NCBI RefSeq assembly: GCF_037948395.1
Contig: NZ_CP149940.1
Location: forward strand, 2,356,001-2,420,000
Direction: 5' to 3'
Source of the DNA: Serratia nevei
GTDB lineage: Bacteria > Pseudomonadota > Gammaproteobacteria > Enterobacterales > Enterobacteriaceae
DNA: 64,000 bases
A model generated the notes under the pieces. It was not told where the DNA came from and searched no databases. It was given only the letters and a program-made list of their open reading frames with translations. Shown piece after piece: positions 17,842 through 26,131 of this stretch (position 1 is the stretch's first letter; the number at the start of each line of letters is the position of its first letter). Made by a program: the position numbers and the translations under genes.

Positions 17842-18438
17842 ATGATAGCCACCAAAGACAGGGTTCGCATTGTCGAAACCCGGGTGTTGTCCGATGACTG
17901 GTACCTGCTGAAAAAAACCACCTTTGATTTTCTGCGGCGCGACGGCGTTTGGCAGCGACAAAGCCGTGAGACCTACGATCGCGGCGATGGCGCGGTGATT
18001 TTGCTGTTCAACCGGCAGGCGCAAACGGTGATCCTGACGCGCCAGTTCCGTTTTCCGGTGTTCGTCAACGGCCATGACGGCATGTTGATTGAGGCCGCCG
18101 CCGGTTTGCTGGACAACGCGTCGCCGGAGGCGCGCATCCGCGCCGAAGCGGAAGAGGAAACCGGCTATTTCGTGCAGAGCGTGGAAAAGGTGTTCGAAGC
18201 CTACATGAGCCCAGGCTCGGTCACCGAGAAGCTGCACTTTTTCGTCGGCGAATATCAGGCGGGCGACCGCATCAACGAGGGCGGCGGGGTGGCGGCGGAG
18301 GGGGAAGATCTGGAGGTGCTCGAGCTGCCGCTGGCGCAAGCCCTGCAGGCGGTTCGCCAGGGCACGATCGTTGACGCCAAGACCATCATGCTGCTGCAGT
18401 TTGTCGCCTTGAACCGGACATTGGAGGAAGAACGATGA
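17842..18438 (+). CDS. nudK: Nudix hydrolase, GDP-mannose pyrophosphatase type
   Basis: The 198-residue protein aligns with E. coli NudK, which hydrolyses GDP-mannose and related nucleotide sugars to a sugar phosphate and NMP. The Nudix box region runs over GLLDNASPEARIRAEAEEE and ends in TGY, and the segment YMSPGSVTEKLHFFVGEY also follows NudK. The ATG at 17842 follows GGAG at 17831-17834; 102 upstream in-frame codons lie across the DeoR gene and are not conserved. It overlaps the next gene by four bases (ATGA), so the two are made together. Confidence 0.88.
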   Translation: MIATKDRVRIVETRVLSDDWYLLKKTTFDFLRRDGVWQRQSRETYDRGDGAVILLFNRQAQTVILTRQFRFPVFVNGHDGMLIEAAAGLLDNASPEARIRAEAEEETGYFVQSVEKVFEAYMSPGSVTEKLHFFVGEYQAGDRINEGGGVAAEGEDLEVLELPLAQALQAVRQGTIVDAKTIMLLQFVALNRTLEEER

Positions 18439-18803
18439 AAGCCCAACAAATCTTGATCGCCGGCCCCTATCGCAGCGGCACCGATGGCGATCCGCAGCGT
18501 ATCGCCGCCAATCTGGCGCGCCTGGAACAGGCGGCGCTGGCGGTTTACCAGCGGGGGCACGTGCCGGTGATCGGCGAGTGGTTGGCGCTGCCTTTGGCGG
18601 CGGCGGCGGGTTCCACTCAGGTTGGCGATGCGGTGAGCGAGGCGTTTCTTTACCCGGTGGCCCACCGGCTGATTGCGCAGTGTCAGGCGGTGTATCGCAT
18701 CGAAGGGGCGTCTGCGGGAGCCGATAACGACGTGCGGTTGGCCAACGAGTGGGGCCTGACGGTCTATCGCCGCCTGGAGGACATTCCGCCTGTTCAGGGG
18801 TAA
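18435..18803 (+). CDS. DUF4406-type nucleoside 2-deoxyribosyltransferase-like protein
   Basis: The 122-residue protein begins with ILIAGPYRSG, the signature of the DUF4406 / nucleoside 2-deoxyribosyltransferase-like Rossmann fold, which binds nucleosides or nucleotides. It is translationally coupled to nudK through an ATGA overlap. That linkage suggests a joint role in breaking down or sanitising nucleotide sugars or nucleosides. No enzymatic activity can be assigned from sequence. Confidence 0.7.
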   Translation: MKAQQILIAGPYRSGTDGDPQRIAANLARLEQAALAVYQRGHVPVIGEWLALPLAAAAGSTQVGDAVSEAFLYPVAHRLIAQCQAVYRIEGASAGADNDVRLANEWGLTVYRRLEDIPPVQG

Positions 18804-18804
18804 T

Positions 18805-18833
18805 CGAGGGGCGGGCAGAGGCTCGCCCCCTCG
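18805..18833. terminator. GC-rich hairpin between DUF4406 and malY
   Basis: CGAGGGGCG pairs with CGCCCCCTCG with one bulged C. It starts one base after the DUF4406 stop and ends six bases before the malY stop, so it may serve both converging units. There is no T-run. Confidence 0.5.
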
Positions 18834-18838
18834 CGCTA

Positions 18839-20017
18839 TTACTCGCCCAGCACCAACCGCAATCCGGCGATCAGCTTGTCCATGCCGGCCTCCAACTTGC
18901 TGCGCGGGCAGCCGACGTTGAGGCGCAGGAACCCGCGACCTTCCTCGCCGTAGGTAAAGCCCGGCATGATCGCCACCTTTTCGCGCTCGATCAGCACCTG
19001 CTGCAGCGCCCGATCGTCAACGGCCAACGGCCGCAGATCGATCCAGGCCAGGTAGGTGGCCTGCGGCGGGCGCCAGCCCAGCGCCGGAAACGCCTGTTCC
19101 AACCGCTCGGCGACGTAGGTCAGATTATCCTGCAGATAGTCGCGCAGGGAATCCAACCAGGGTTCTCCGTGGCGATAGGCGGCCACGTGCGCGGCGACCG
19201 CCAGCACCGCCGGCGAGGAGAGGCCGTCGCGGGCTTTGAGCTGCTGGAAGTAGGCTTCGCGGCTGGCGTCGTCGCTGATGAAGCCGTAGGCGCCGGTCAG
19301 CGCCGGGATATTGAAACTCTTGGAGCCGGAGGTCAGCAGGGCCCAGCTGCCGGTCGCCACCTGGCTCCACGGCGTATGGCGGTGTTCCCCCCAGACCATG
19401 TCCATGTGGATCTCATCGCTGATGACGCGCACGTCGTGGCGCTCGCACAGTTCGGCCATCTGTTGCAGCTCGTCGCGGCGCCACACTTTGCCGGTGGGGT
19501 TATGCGGGCTGCACAGCAGCAGGATCTTGGTCTGCGGCCGCGCCAGCAAGGCCTCAAGGTGCGCCATGTCGCAGCGCCAGTCGTCGCCGGCTTTTTGCAG
19601 CGGGCAGGCCAACAGCTGGCGCTGGTTGGCGAGGATCACCTTGTAGAAGGCGTCGTAGGCCGGAGTATGGGTCACCACGTAGTCGCCCGGTACGGACCAT
19701 TGGCGGATCAGCTGCGCCGCCATGTAGATAACGGAAGGGCCGTACACCGCCGTTGCGGTGTCGATGGCGGCGTTGAAACGTTGCTGATACCAGTGGCGCA
19801 GCGCGCCGAGAAAATCCTCGTGCTGCCAGCGGCTGTAGCCCAGCACGCCGTGCTGCAGGCGCTGCTGCAACGCCTCGAGAATGCACGGCGCGGTGGCGAA
19901 ATCCATATCGGAGATGGTGAACGGCAGCAGATCGGCGCTGCCGAAGCGATCGGCGATATAGTCCCACTGGGTGCACCAGGTGCCGTGGCGGTCGATCGGG
20001 GTGGCGAAATCAAACAT
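18839..20017 (-). CDS. malY: Cystathionine beta-lyase MalY (PLP enzyme)
   Basis: MalY is a PLP-dependent C-S lyase that also antagonises the maltose activator MalT in E. coli. The 392 residues belong to aminotransferase fold type I; the PLP lysine is in TSGSKSFNIPAL near residue 236, and the SPHNPTG motif is present. Its start lies inside the last eight bases of malX, so it is coupled to that gene. Order malX-malY with divergent malI is the E. coli arrangement, including MalI control. Confidence 0.95.
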   Translation of the reverse strand: MFDFATPIDRHGTWCTQWDYIADRFGSADLLPFTISDMDFATAPCILEALQQRLQHGVLGYSRWQHEDFLGALRHWYQQRFNAAIDTATAVYGPSVIYMAAQLIRQWSVPGDYVVTHTPAYDAFYKVILANQRQLLACPLQKAGDDWRCDMAHLEALLARPQTKILLLCSPHNPTGKVWRRDELQQMAELCERHDVRVISDEIHMDMVWGEHRHTPWSQVATGSWALLTSGSKSFNIPALTGAYGFISDDASREAYFQQLKARDGLSSPAVLAVAAHVAAYRHGEPWLDSLRDYLQDNLTYVAERLEQAFPALGWRPPQATYLAWIDLRPLAVDDRALQQVLIEREKVAIMPGFTYGEEGRGFLRLNVGCPRSKLEAGMDKLIAGLRLVLGE

Positions 20018-21629
20018 GGGTGGCTCCCTGCAGCGCCGCGGCAGGTTGCGCCGTGGCTATCAGTGAGTCTAATTCATCCTTCACCGATTGCACCTGCGGG
20101 CCGATCACCACCTGCAGATTATGCTCGTTGAGATGCACCACGCCGATGGCGCGGTTGGCTTTCAGCGCCGCGTCGTCCACCCGGCTCATGTCGTTGACCG
20201 ACAGGCGCAGGCGGGTGATGCAGTTATCCAGCGTGATGATGTTGTCCGGGCCGCCGAGCGCCGCCAAAATCGCCGGCACGTTGTAGCCGGATTTGCCCAC
20301 CGTGCCGGCCGGCGCGCTCTGGCTGACGGCGCTGTCGCTTTCGCGGCCCGGCGTTTTGATGTTAAAGCGCTGGATGGCGAAGCGGAAAATGGCGTAATAG
20401 CCGACAAACCAGACGGCGGCCACCACCGGCACCAGATACCACTTGGTGGCGGTGCCGTGCAGAATGCCGAACACCACGAAGTCGATGATATTGCCGTCGG
20501 TGTTGCCGATGGTCACGCCCAGCAGCGCCATCACGGTAAAGCCCAACCCGGTGAGCAGCGCGTGGATCAGGTAGAGGAACGGCGCGACGAACAGGAACAG
20601 GAACTCGATCGGCTCGGTGGTGCCGCCGACCACGCAGGCCACCACGCCGGAAATCAACAGCCCTTTGATTTTATGGCGGTTCTCAGGTTTAGCGCAGTGA
20701 TACATCGCCAGCGCCGCGCCCGGCAGCCCGCCGAGGAACGCCGGCATTTTACCCTGCGAAAGGAAGCGAGTGGCGCTCTCGGCGAAGCCGGTGGTGGTTG
20801 GGCAGGAGAGCTGCGCCTGGAAGATGGTCAGGGCGCCGCTGACGCTGTGGCCGCACACTTCCATCGTGCCGCCCGCCTCGGTAAAGCGGATCAGCGCCAC
20901 CAGAATGTGCTGCAGGCCGAACGGCAGCAGCAAGCGTTCGCCGGTGCCGAACAGCATCGGGCCAAAGGCGCCGGCGCTGTTGATCACCCAGCCCAGCCCG
21001 GTGATGCCGGCGGCGAACCACGGCCAGATCAGCGGGATCACCAGGCCGCACAGGCCCAGCACCACGGTGGTGACGATCGGCACGAAGCGCGTGCCGCCAA
21101 AGAACGCCAGCGCGTCCGGCAGGCGGATAGTGTGGAAGCGTTCATGCAGGCGATAGACGATGATACCGACGATCACCGCGCCGAGGATGCCGGTATCGAT
21201 CGACTGAACGCCGAGAATGTTCTGGATATTGTTGGCTTTCAGCACCAGCGGATCGCTGGTGGGCAGCACGCCGGCGGCGGTCAGGTAGAAATTGGTGCCC
21301 AAATTCAGCACGGCGAAGCCGACGAAGCCGGAGAAGGCGGCGACGCCCTTGTTTTCGCGCGCCATGCCCAGCGGAATGGCGATGGCGAACATCACCGGCA
21401 GGAAGCTGAAGGCGAAGGAACCTACCTTGCTCATCCAGGTAAAGATCAGCTGGAAGATCGGGTGGCCGATAAACGGCATCAGGGTGATCACGTCGCGGCT
21501 GCTCAGCGAGCTGCCGATCCCCAGCATGATGCCGCAGAAAGAGAGCAAGGCGACGGGCAACATGAAGGTTTTGCCCAGGCTCTGGAAGAACTCCCAGAGG
21601 GTGATTTTTGGTTTGTTGGCTGCTGACAT
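20010..21629 (-). CDS. malX: PTS maltose/glucose-type enzyme IICB, MalX
   Basis: A 539-residue phosphotransferase permease. The first ~400 residues form the IIC glucose/maltose-type channel with about ten hydrophobic segments. The C-terminal IIB domain carries the phosphorylation cysteine in LDNCITRLRLSV. E. coli MalX can take up glucose and maltose, though its physiological substrate is unclear. It is the first gene of malXY, and its start faces two MalI operators. A possible CRP site (TGCGC-N6-TCACA, 21715-21730) lies between the operators. Confidence 0.95.
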   Translation of the reverse strand: MSAANKPKITLWEFFQSLGKTFMLPVALLSFCGIMLGIGSSLSSRDVITLMPFIGHPIFQLIFTWMSKVGSFAFSFLPVMFAIAIPLGMARENKGVAAFSGFVGFAVLNLGTNFYLTAAGVLPTSDPLVLKANNIQNILGVQSIDTGILGAVIVGIIVYRLHERFHTIRLPDALAFFGGTRFVPIVTTVVLGLCGLVIPLIWPWFAAGITGLGWVINSAGAFGPMLFGTGERLLLPFGLQHILVALIRFTEAGGTMEVCGHSVSGALTIFQAQLSCPTTTGFAESATRFLSQGKMPAFLGGLPGAALAMYHCAKPENRHKIKGLLISGVVACVVGGTTEPIEFLFLFVAPFLYLIHALLTGLGFTVMALLGVTIGNTDGNIIDFVVFGILHGTATKWYLVPVVAAVWFVGYYAIFRFAIQRFNIKTPGRESDSAVSQSAPAGTVGKSGYNVPAILAALGGPDNIITLDNCITRLRLSVNDMSRVDDAALKANRAIGVVHLNEHNLQVVIGPQVQSVKDELDSLIATAQPAAALQGATHV

Positions 21630-21689
21630 AACCGACTTCTCCTGGCGAAAAGACGAGCAAAAAGGGGACTTCTGATTAGGTAAAAAGAA

Positions 21690-21705
21690 GATAAAACGTT
21701 TTACC
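21690..21705. promoter_or_regulatory. MalI operator on the malX side
   Basis: GATAAAACGTTTTACC contains the perfect palindrome TAAAACGTTTTA. This is the type of operator bound by MalI, a LacI-family repressor, and it lies 61 bases before malX. Confidence 0.8.
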
Positions 21706-21766
21706 TAGCAAAAATGCGCCGCCAATCACAAATCTGCCGCCCGGTTTTTGGCGACAATGCGGCAGG

Positions 21767-21784
21767 CAGTAAAACGTTTTACTG
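21767..21784. promoter_or_regulatory. MalI operator on the malI side
   Basis: CAGTAAAACGTTTTACTG is a perfect 18-bp palindrome with the same TAAAACGTTTTA core as the malX-side operator, 67 bases before the malI start. In E. coli MalI also uses two such sites to repress malXY and itself. Confidence 0.85.
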
Positions 21785-21850
21785 AGCTAACGGATTCGGT
21801 ATACCCTTGATCATTACGGCGGGTTGCCCAGGAACGGGTTCGCAGAGACT

Positions 21851-22882
21851 ATGAGCATCAAAAAAATCACCATCACCGATGTGGCGCAGCAGGCGGGCGT
21901 GTCGGTCACCACGGTTTCCCTGGTGTTGAGCGGCAAGGGGCGCATTTCGCCGACCACCGTCGAGAAGGTCAATCAGGCGATAGAGCAGCTGGGCTATGTA
22001 CGCAATCGCCAGGCGGCGACGCTGCGCGGCGGGGAGTCCGGGGTGATTGGCCTTATTCTGCGCGACATCTGCGAACCCTTCTATGCCGAAATGACCGCCG
22101 GGCTGAGCGAAGCGCTGGAGGCGCACGACAAGCTGCTGTTTTTGACGCAGAGCGGGCGCGACGGCCAGGGCCTGCAGCGGGCGTTTGACGCGCTGCTGGC
22201 GCAGGGCGTCGACGGCATCGTGCTGGCGGGCGGCATTCGCGCGGCGGCGGGCCTGAAGGAGAAGGCGGCCGAGCAGGGCGTACCGCTGGTCTGCGTGGCG
22301 CGCTCCAGCGGTCTCGATGGCGTGGACGTGGTGCGGCCGGACAACATGCAGGCCGCCAAGCTGGCCACCGAATTTTTGATCAAGCGCGGCCACAGCCAAA
22401 TCGCCTACCTCGGCGGCCAGAGCGATTCATTGACGCGCGCCGAGCGGCTGGGCGGCTTTTGCGCCACCCTGGTGCAGTACGGCCTGCCGTTTCGCAGCGA
22501 ATGGATCGTCGAGTGCGATTGCCGGCAGCGCCAGGCGGCGGAAGCGGCGGAGCAACTGCTGCGCCATTACCCGAACATTACCGCCATCGTCTGCCACAAG
22601 GCGTCGGTGGCGCTCGGCGCCTATTTTGGCCTGGCGCGCAGCGGCCGCAGCATCGGTTCGGACGGGGTAGACGCCTACTACGGACGGCAGGTGGCGCTGA
22701 TCGGCTTCGGTGACGTGCCGGAAGCCGAACTGACCGAGCCGCCGCTGACCTTCGTCTCCAGCTCGGCGCGGGAAGTGGGGCGCAGCGCCGCCGCGCGCCT
22801 GCTGCAGCGCATCGGTGACGCCGACCTGCCGGCGCAGAACGTCATTCTGCCGCCGACGCTGATCCGGCGCGGTTCCGCCTAG
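21851..22882 (+). CDS. malI: LacI-family repressor MalI
   Basis: MalI represses malXY. The 343-residue protein has a LacI-type HTH at the N-terminus (TITDVAQQAGVSVTTVSLVLSG) and a periplasmic-binding-like sensor domain. Long stretches match E. coli MalI, for example the VRPDNMQAAKLATE region. The ATG at 21851 begins the conserved sequence; nine upstream codons are open but not conserved. The gene ends in a 4-base overlap with the converging ampR. Confidence 0.94.
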   Translation: MSIKKITITDVAQQAGVSVTTVSLVLSGKGRISPTTVEKVNQAIEQLGYVRNRQAATLRGGESGVIGLILRDICEPFYAEMTAGLSEALEAHDKLLFLTQSGRDGQGLQRAFDALLAQGVDGIVLAGGIRAAAGLKEKAAEQGVPLVCVARSSGLDGVDVVRPDNMQAAKLATEFLIKRGHSQIAYLGGQSDSLTRAERLGGFCATLVQYGLPFRSEWIVECDCRQRQAAEAAEQLLRHYPNITAIVCHKASVALGAYFGLARSGRSIGSDGVDAYYGRQVALIGFGDVPEAELTEPPLTFVSSSAREVGRSAAARLLQRIGDADLPAQNVILPPTLIRRGSA

Positions 22883-23760
22883 CCCTGCCGCTGTTCCTCT
22901 TCCGCCTCCCGGCGGATCCAGCCGATAAAGGTTTTCATCGCCGGCGTCAGATCCCGCGATTTCAAATGGGTCAGCCAATAGGCGCCGAGCGCGGCCTCGG
23001 CGGCAAACGGCCGCTGCAGCGCGCCGGCGGCCAGTTCGCGGCGGAACATGCTGACCGGCGCCAGCGCCACGCCGTCGCACTGGATAGCGCCTTCCACCAT
23101 CAGCCTTGACGAGTCGAACACCGGGCCGTTGATCCGCCACGGCGTCACCTGTGCCGCCGCGAACCAGCGCTCCCATTCATCCTTGCGGTAGGTGCGCATC
23201 AGCTGCTCGTGCTGCAGATCCTGCGGCGTGCGCAGGCGCGTGGCGACCGCCGGCGGGCAGAGCACCGTCAGCGGAGCGTCGAACAGCTTGATATTGCAGG
23301 TGGCGGGCCAGAGCCCTTCGCCGAAGCGGATGGCGAAATCCATGCCGTCGGCCGACAGATTGACCAGGTTGTTGTGGGTGAGCACCCGCAGATCGATAAA
23401 CGGGTGCGCCGTGCGGAACGCCGCCAGCCGCGGCATCAGCCAGCCGACGGCGAAGGTGCCGACCACCGCCACCGTCAGCACCTCGTGGAAATGCCCGCCT
23501 TCGAACTGCTGCAGCACCGCCTCGATGCGGTCGAAGGCGTCGCTCAATACCGGCAGCAGCGCCTGGCCCTCTTCGGTCAGATCCAGCCCGCGCGGCAGGC
23601 GGCGGAACAGCTGAATGCCCAGCTGTTCTTCCAGCATACGCACCTGCTGGCTGACGGCGGCCTGGGTGACGCGCAGCTCCAGACCGGCGCGGGTGAAGTT
23701 CAGGTGACGAGCGGAGGATTCGAACGCCCGCAGGGCGTTGAGGGGAAGTCGATTGCGCAT
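22879..23760 (-). CDS. ampR: LysR-family regulator of ampC, AmpR
   Basis: AmpR senses muropeptides from peptidoglycan recycling and switches ampC between repression and induction. The 293 residues start [25 protein letters not shown], the AmpR type of LysR HTH, and include the [12 protein letters not shown] segment near residue 135, a known control region. It is divergent from ampC with 206 bases between the start codons, the classical arrangement of inducible class C beta-lactamases. Confidence 0.94.
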   Translation of the reverse strand: MRNRLPLNALRAFESSARHLNFTRAGLELRVTQAAVSQQVRMLEEQLGIQLFRRLPRGLDLTEEGQALLPVLSDAFDRIEAVLQQFEGGHFHEVLTVAVVGTFAVGWLMPRLAAFRTAHPFIDLRVLTHNNLVNLSADGMDFAIRFGEGLWPATCNIKLFDAPLTVLCPPAVATRLRTPQDLQHEQLMRTYRKDEWERWFAAAQVTPWRINGPVFDSSRLMVEGAIQCDGVALAPVSMFRRELAAGALQRPFAAEAALGAYWLTHLKSRDLTPAMKTFIGWIRREAEEEQRQG

Positions 23761-23808
23761 TGTCGATAGCCATAAGTTTTTCTTTATGCTGGCTGAAATT
23801 ATTATCGC

Positions 23809-23837
23809 TTGTCAACCCGGCGGCAAAATCCGATATT
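23809..23837 (+). promoter_or_regulatory. ampC: ampC promoter
   Basis: TTGTCA (23809-23814) and GATATT (23832-23837) are spaced by exactly 17 bases. Transcription would start near 23843, giving a leader of about 123 nt. The AT-rich stretch between this promoter and ampR (23765-23808) is where AmpR is expected to bind. Confidence 0.7.
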
Positions 23838-23842
23838 TGGCG

Positions 23843-23869
23843 CGGCTGCTCAGAGTGTCACGGCAGCCG
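23843..23869 (+). promoter_or_regulatory. ampC: 5'-terminal hairpin of the ampC leader
   Basis: CGGCTGC (23843-23849) and GCAGCCG (23863-23869) form a perfect 7-bp stem with a 13-nt loop at the predicted 5' end of the transcript. S. marcescens ampC is known for a long untranslated leader with a stem-loop that affects mRNA amount; this fits that description. Confidence 0.65.
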
Positions 23870-23966
23870 TAAAGGAATGACATCATCAATCAGGGAAAGC
23901 GCCGTATATAACGCCAATAAAAACTTTTGGCCGCGGCCGATGCCCTGCAACCTAAGAGCTTCTATC

Positions 23967-25103
23967 ATGACGAAAATGAACCGCCTGGCGGCCGCGCTGA
24001 TCGCCGCACTGATCCTGCCGACCGCGCACGCCGCACAGCAGCAGGATATCGACGCCGTTATTCAGCCGCTGATGAAAAAATACGGCGTGCCGGGCATGGC
24101 GATCGCCGTGTCGGTCGACGGCAAACAGCAGATTTACCCGTATGGCGTCGCCTCGAAGCAGACCGGTAAACCGATCACCGAGCAGACGCTGTTTGAAGTG
24201 GGCTCGCTGAGCAAAACCTTCACCGCGACGCTGGCGGTCTATGCGCAGCAGCAGGGCAAACTGTCGTTTAAAGACCCGGCCAGCCACTATCTGCCCGAGC
24301 TGCGCGGCAGCGCCTTCGACGGCGTCAGCCTGCTGAATCTGGCGACCCACACCTCCGGCCTGCCGCTGTTTGTGCCGGACGACGTGACCAACAACGCCCA
24401 GCTGATGGCCTATTACCGGGCCTGGCAGCCGAAACACCCGGCGGGCAGCTACCGCGTCTATTCCAACCTCGGCATCGGCATGCTGGGCATGATCGCCGCC
24501 AAGAGCCTCGACCAGCCGTTTATCCAGGCGATGGAACAGGGGATGCTGCCGGCATTGGGCATGAGCCACACCTACGTGCAGGTGCCGGCGGCGCAGATGG
24601 CCAACTATGCGCAGGGTTACAGCAAGGACGATAAGCCGGTGCGGGTCAACCCCGGTCCGCTGGACGCCGAGTCTTACGGCATCAAGTCCAACGCCCGCGA
24701 TCTGATTCGCTATCTGGATGCCAACCTGCAGCAGGTGAAGGTAGCGCAGCCGTGGCGCGACGCGCTGGCCGCGACGCACGTCGGTTATTACAAGGCGGGC
24801 GCGTTCACGCAGGATCTGATGTGGGAGAACTACCCGTATCCGGTGAAACTGTCGCGTTTGATTGAAGGCAACAACGCCGGGATGATCATGAACGGCACGC
24901 CGGCCACCGCCATCACGCCGCCGCAGCCGGAATTGCGCGCCGGCTGGTATAACAAAACCGGCTCCACCGGCGGTTTCTCCACCTACGCGGTATTTATCCC
25001 GGCGAAGAATATCGCCGTGGTGATGCTGGCCAACAAGTGGTTCCCGAACGACGATCGCGTCGAAGCGGCTTACCACATCATCCAGGCGCTGGAGAAGCGC
25101 TGA
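23967..25103 (+). CDS. ampC: Class C beta-lactamase AmpC (S. marcescens type)
   Basis: A periplasmic cephalosporinase of 378 residues. The signal peptide is [20 protein letters not shown] followed by HA, with cleavage after Ala22. Active-site motifs are SLSK (mature Ser58 by direct count, Ser64 in class C numbering), YSN (mature 143-145) and KTG near the C-terminus. Mature residue 213 is Glu; from memory, the ceftazidime-hydrolysing SRT-1 variant has Lys there and the SST-1 type has Glu, so this looks like the less ceftazidime-active form. The ATG at 23967 starts the signal peptide; an in-frame extension toward 23760 runs through the promoter. Confidence 0.97.
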   Translation: MTKMNRLAAALIAALILPTAHAAQQQDIDAVIQPLMKKYGVPGMAIAVSVDGKQQIYPYGVASKQTGKPITEQTLFEVGSLSKTFTATLAVYAQQQGKLSFKDPASHYLPELRGSAFDGVSLLNLATHTSGLPLFVPDDVTNNAQLMAYYRAWQPKHPAGSYRVYSNLGIGMLGMIAAKSLDQPFIQAMEQGMLPALGMSHTYVQVPAAQMANYAQGYSKDDKPVRVNPGPLDAESYGIKSNARDLIRYLDANLQQVKVAQPWRDALAATHVGYYKAGAFTQDLMWENYPYPVKLSRLIEGNNAGMIMNGTPATAITPPQPELRAGWYNKTGSTGGFSTYAVFIPAKNIAVVMLANKWFPNDDRVEAAYHIIQALEKR

Positions 25104-25108
25104 CGGTC

Positions 25109-25131
25109 AGGGGCGTCGGCGAGGCGCCCCT
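25109..25131. terminator. GC-rich hairpin between ampC and a LysR gene
   Basis: AGGGGCG and CGCCCCT form a 7-bp stem with a 9-nt loop, five bases after the ampC stop and reaching two bases into the end of the converging LysR gene. No T-run is present. Confidence 0.5.
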
Positions 25132-26038
25132 ACCACCGGTGCTGCCGTTCACGCCGCTCGCGCATGAAATCGATAAAGGCGCGCAGCTTGAGCGGCAGAT
25201 GCTTGCCGGCGGGAAAGTAGATGAAAAAGCCCGACGCTTCGCTGGCGTAACCCGGCAGCACTTCCACCAGTTGCCCCTGCGCCAGCTCCTGCAACACCGT
25301 GCCCTGAAAACGCTGTGCGATACCCAGGCCCGCCAACGCGGCATCCTTGATCAGCCGATCTTCGTTAAAAATCAAACTGCCGCTGACGTCCAGCGCGCGT
25401 TCATCGTCGCCCAGGCTAAAATACCAGGGTTCCAGTTTGCCGCTGCCGGGGAAACGGTAGCGCAGGCAGTGGTGAGCAGGCAGATCGTCCGGCGTGGCCG
25501 GAACGCCGCAACGCGCCAGATAGTCGGGCGAGGCGACCAGCACCCGGCGCTGGCCGTTGTCGATCGGCACGGCGATCATGTCTTTTTGCAGCATGGCGTG
25601 CATGCGAATGCCGGCATCGAAACTGCCCAGCACCAGATCGGAAAAGCGGTCTTCGGTAAACAGCTCCAGCTGCACGTCGGGATAGCGCCGTTGAAATTCC
25701 GCCAGGTACGGCATCACCAGCAGCGAGGCGGCCAGCTGCGGCAGCGTGATGCGCAGCAGGCCCGCCGGCTGTGCGCCCAGGGCGCGCACGTCGTCCGCCG
25801 CCACGTCGATCTGGCTCATCGCCGGCGACACCTTCTGATAGAACAACCGGCCCTCGTCGCTGAGGCGCACCGAGCGGCTGGTGCGGTGAAATAGCCGCAC
25901 TCCCAGCTGATTCTCCAGCGCCTGAATGTTTTGCGACACCGCCGGCGGCGTGACGCCGAGCTGGCTGGCCGCACGGGTAAAGTTGCCCAGGCGTGCGACG
26001 GCTTCGAAATAGGGCAGCAGCTGCAGGAGTGAACTCAT
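25130..26038 (-). CDS. LysR-family transcriptional regulator
   Basis: A 302-residue LTTR with HTH at residues 5-65 (LGNFTRAASQLGVTPPAVSQ) and a periplasmic-binding-like effector domain. It belongs to the large group with short, specific local targets. It is divergent from the serine-hydrolase gene; 93 bases separate the starts and contain a perfect 15-bp palindrome. The obvious inference is that it controls that hydrolase. Effector unknown. Confidence 0.88.
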   Translation of the reverse strand: MSSLLQLLPYFEAVARLGNFTRAASQLGVTPPAVSQNIQALENQLGVRLFHRTSRSVRLSDEGRLFYQKVSPAMSQIDVAADDVRALGAQPAGLLRITLPQLAASLLVMPYLAEFQRRYPDVQLELFTEDRFSDLVLGSFDAGIRMHAMLQKDMIAVPIDNGQRRVLVASPDYLARCGVPATPDDLPAHHCLRYRFPGSGKLEPWYFSLGDDERALDVSGSLIFNEDRLIKDAALAGLGIAQRFQGTVLQELAQGQLVEVLPGYASEASGFFIYFPAGKHLPLKLRAFIDFMRERRERQHRW

Positions 26039-26055
26039 CTATCAATAACCTGTGC

Positions 26056-26070
26056 TTAATGATTCATTAA
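26056..26070. promoter_or_regulatory. Perfect 15-bp palindrome, probable LysR operator
   Basis: TTAATGATTCATTAA is a perfect dyad (7-1-7) containing the T-N11-A pattern of LysR-type regulators. It lies between the divergent LysR and serine-hydrolase genes, closer to the former. Confidence 0.6.
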
Positions 26071-26131
26071 ATTATGCCTTATTTTAATTTATGACGAACC
26101 TTTTAGACTGATTTTACTTTCCATTAGCGAG

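Noticed and set aside
20088..21626. Open frame of 512 codons on the plus strand
   Set aside because: Antisense to malX, with His/Gln/Arg-biased composition and no family resemblance.
23760..23966. 69-codon N-terminal extension of ampC
   Set aside because: It runs through the ampR-ampC promoter region; the signal peptide starts at 23967.
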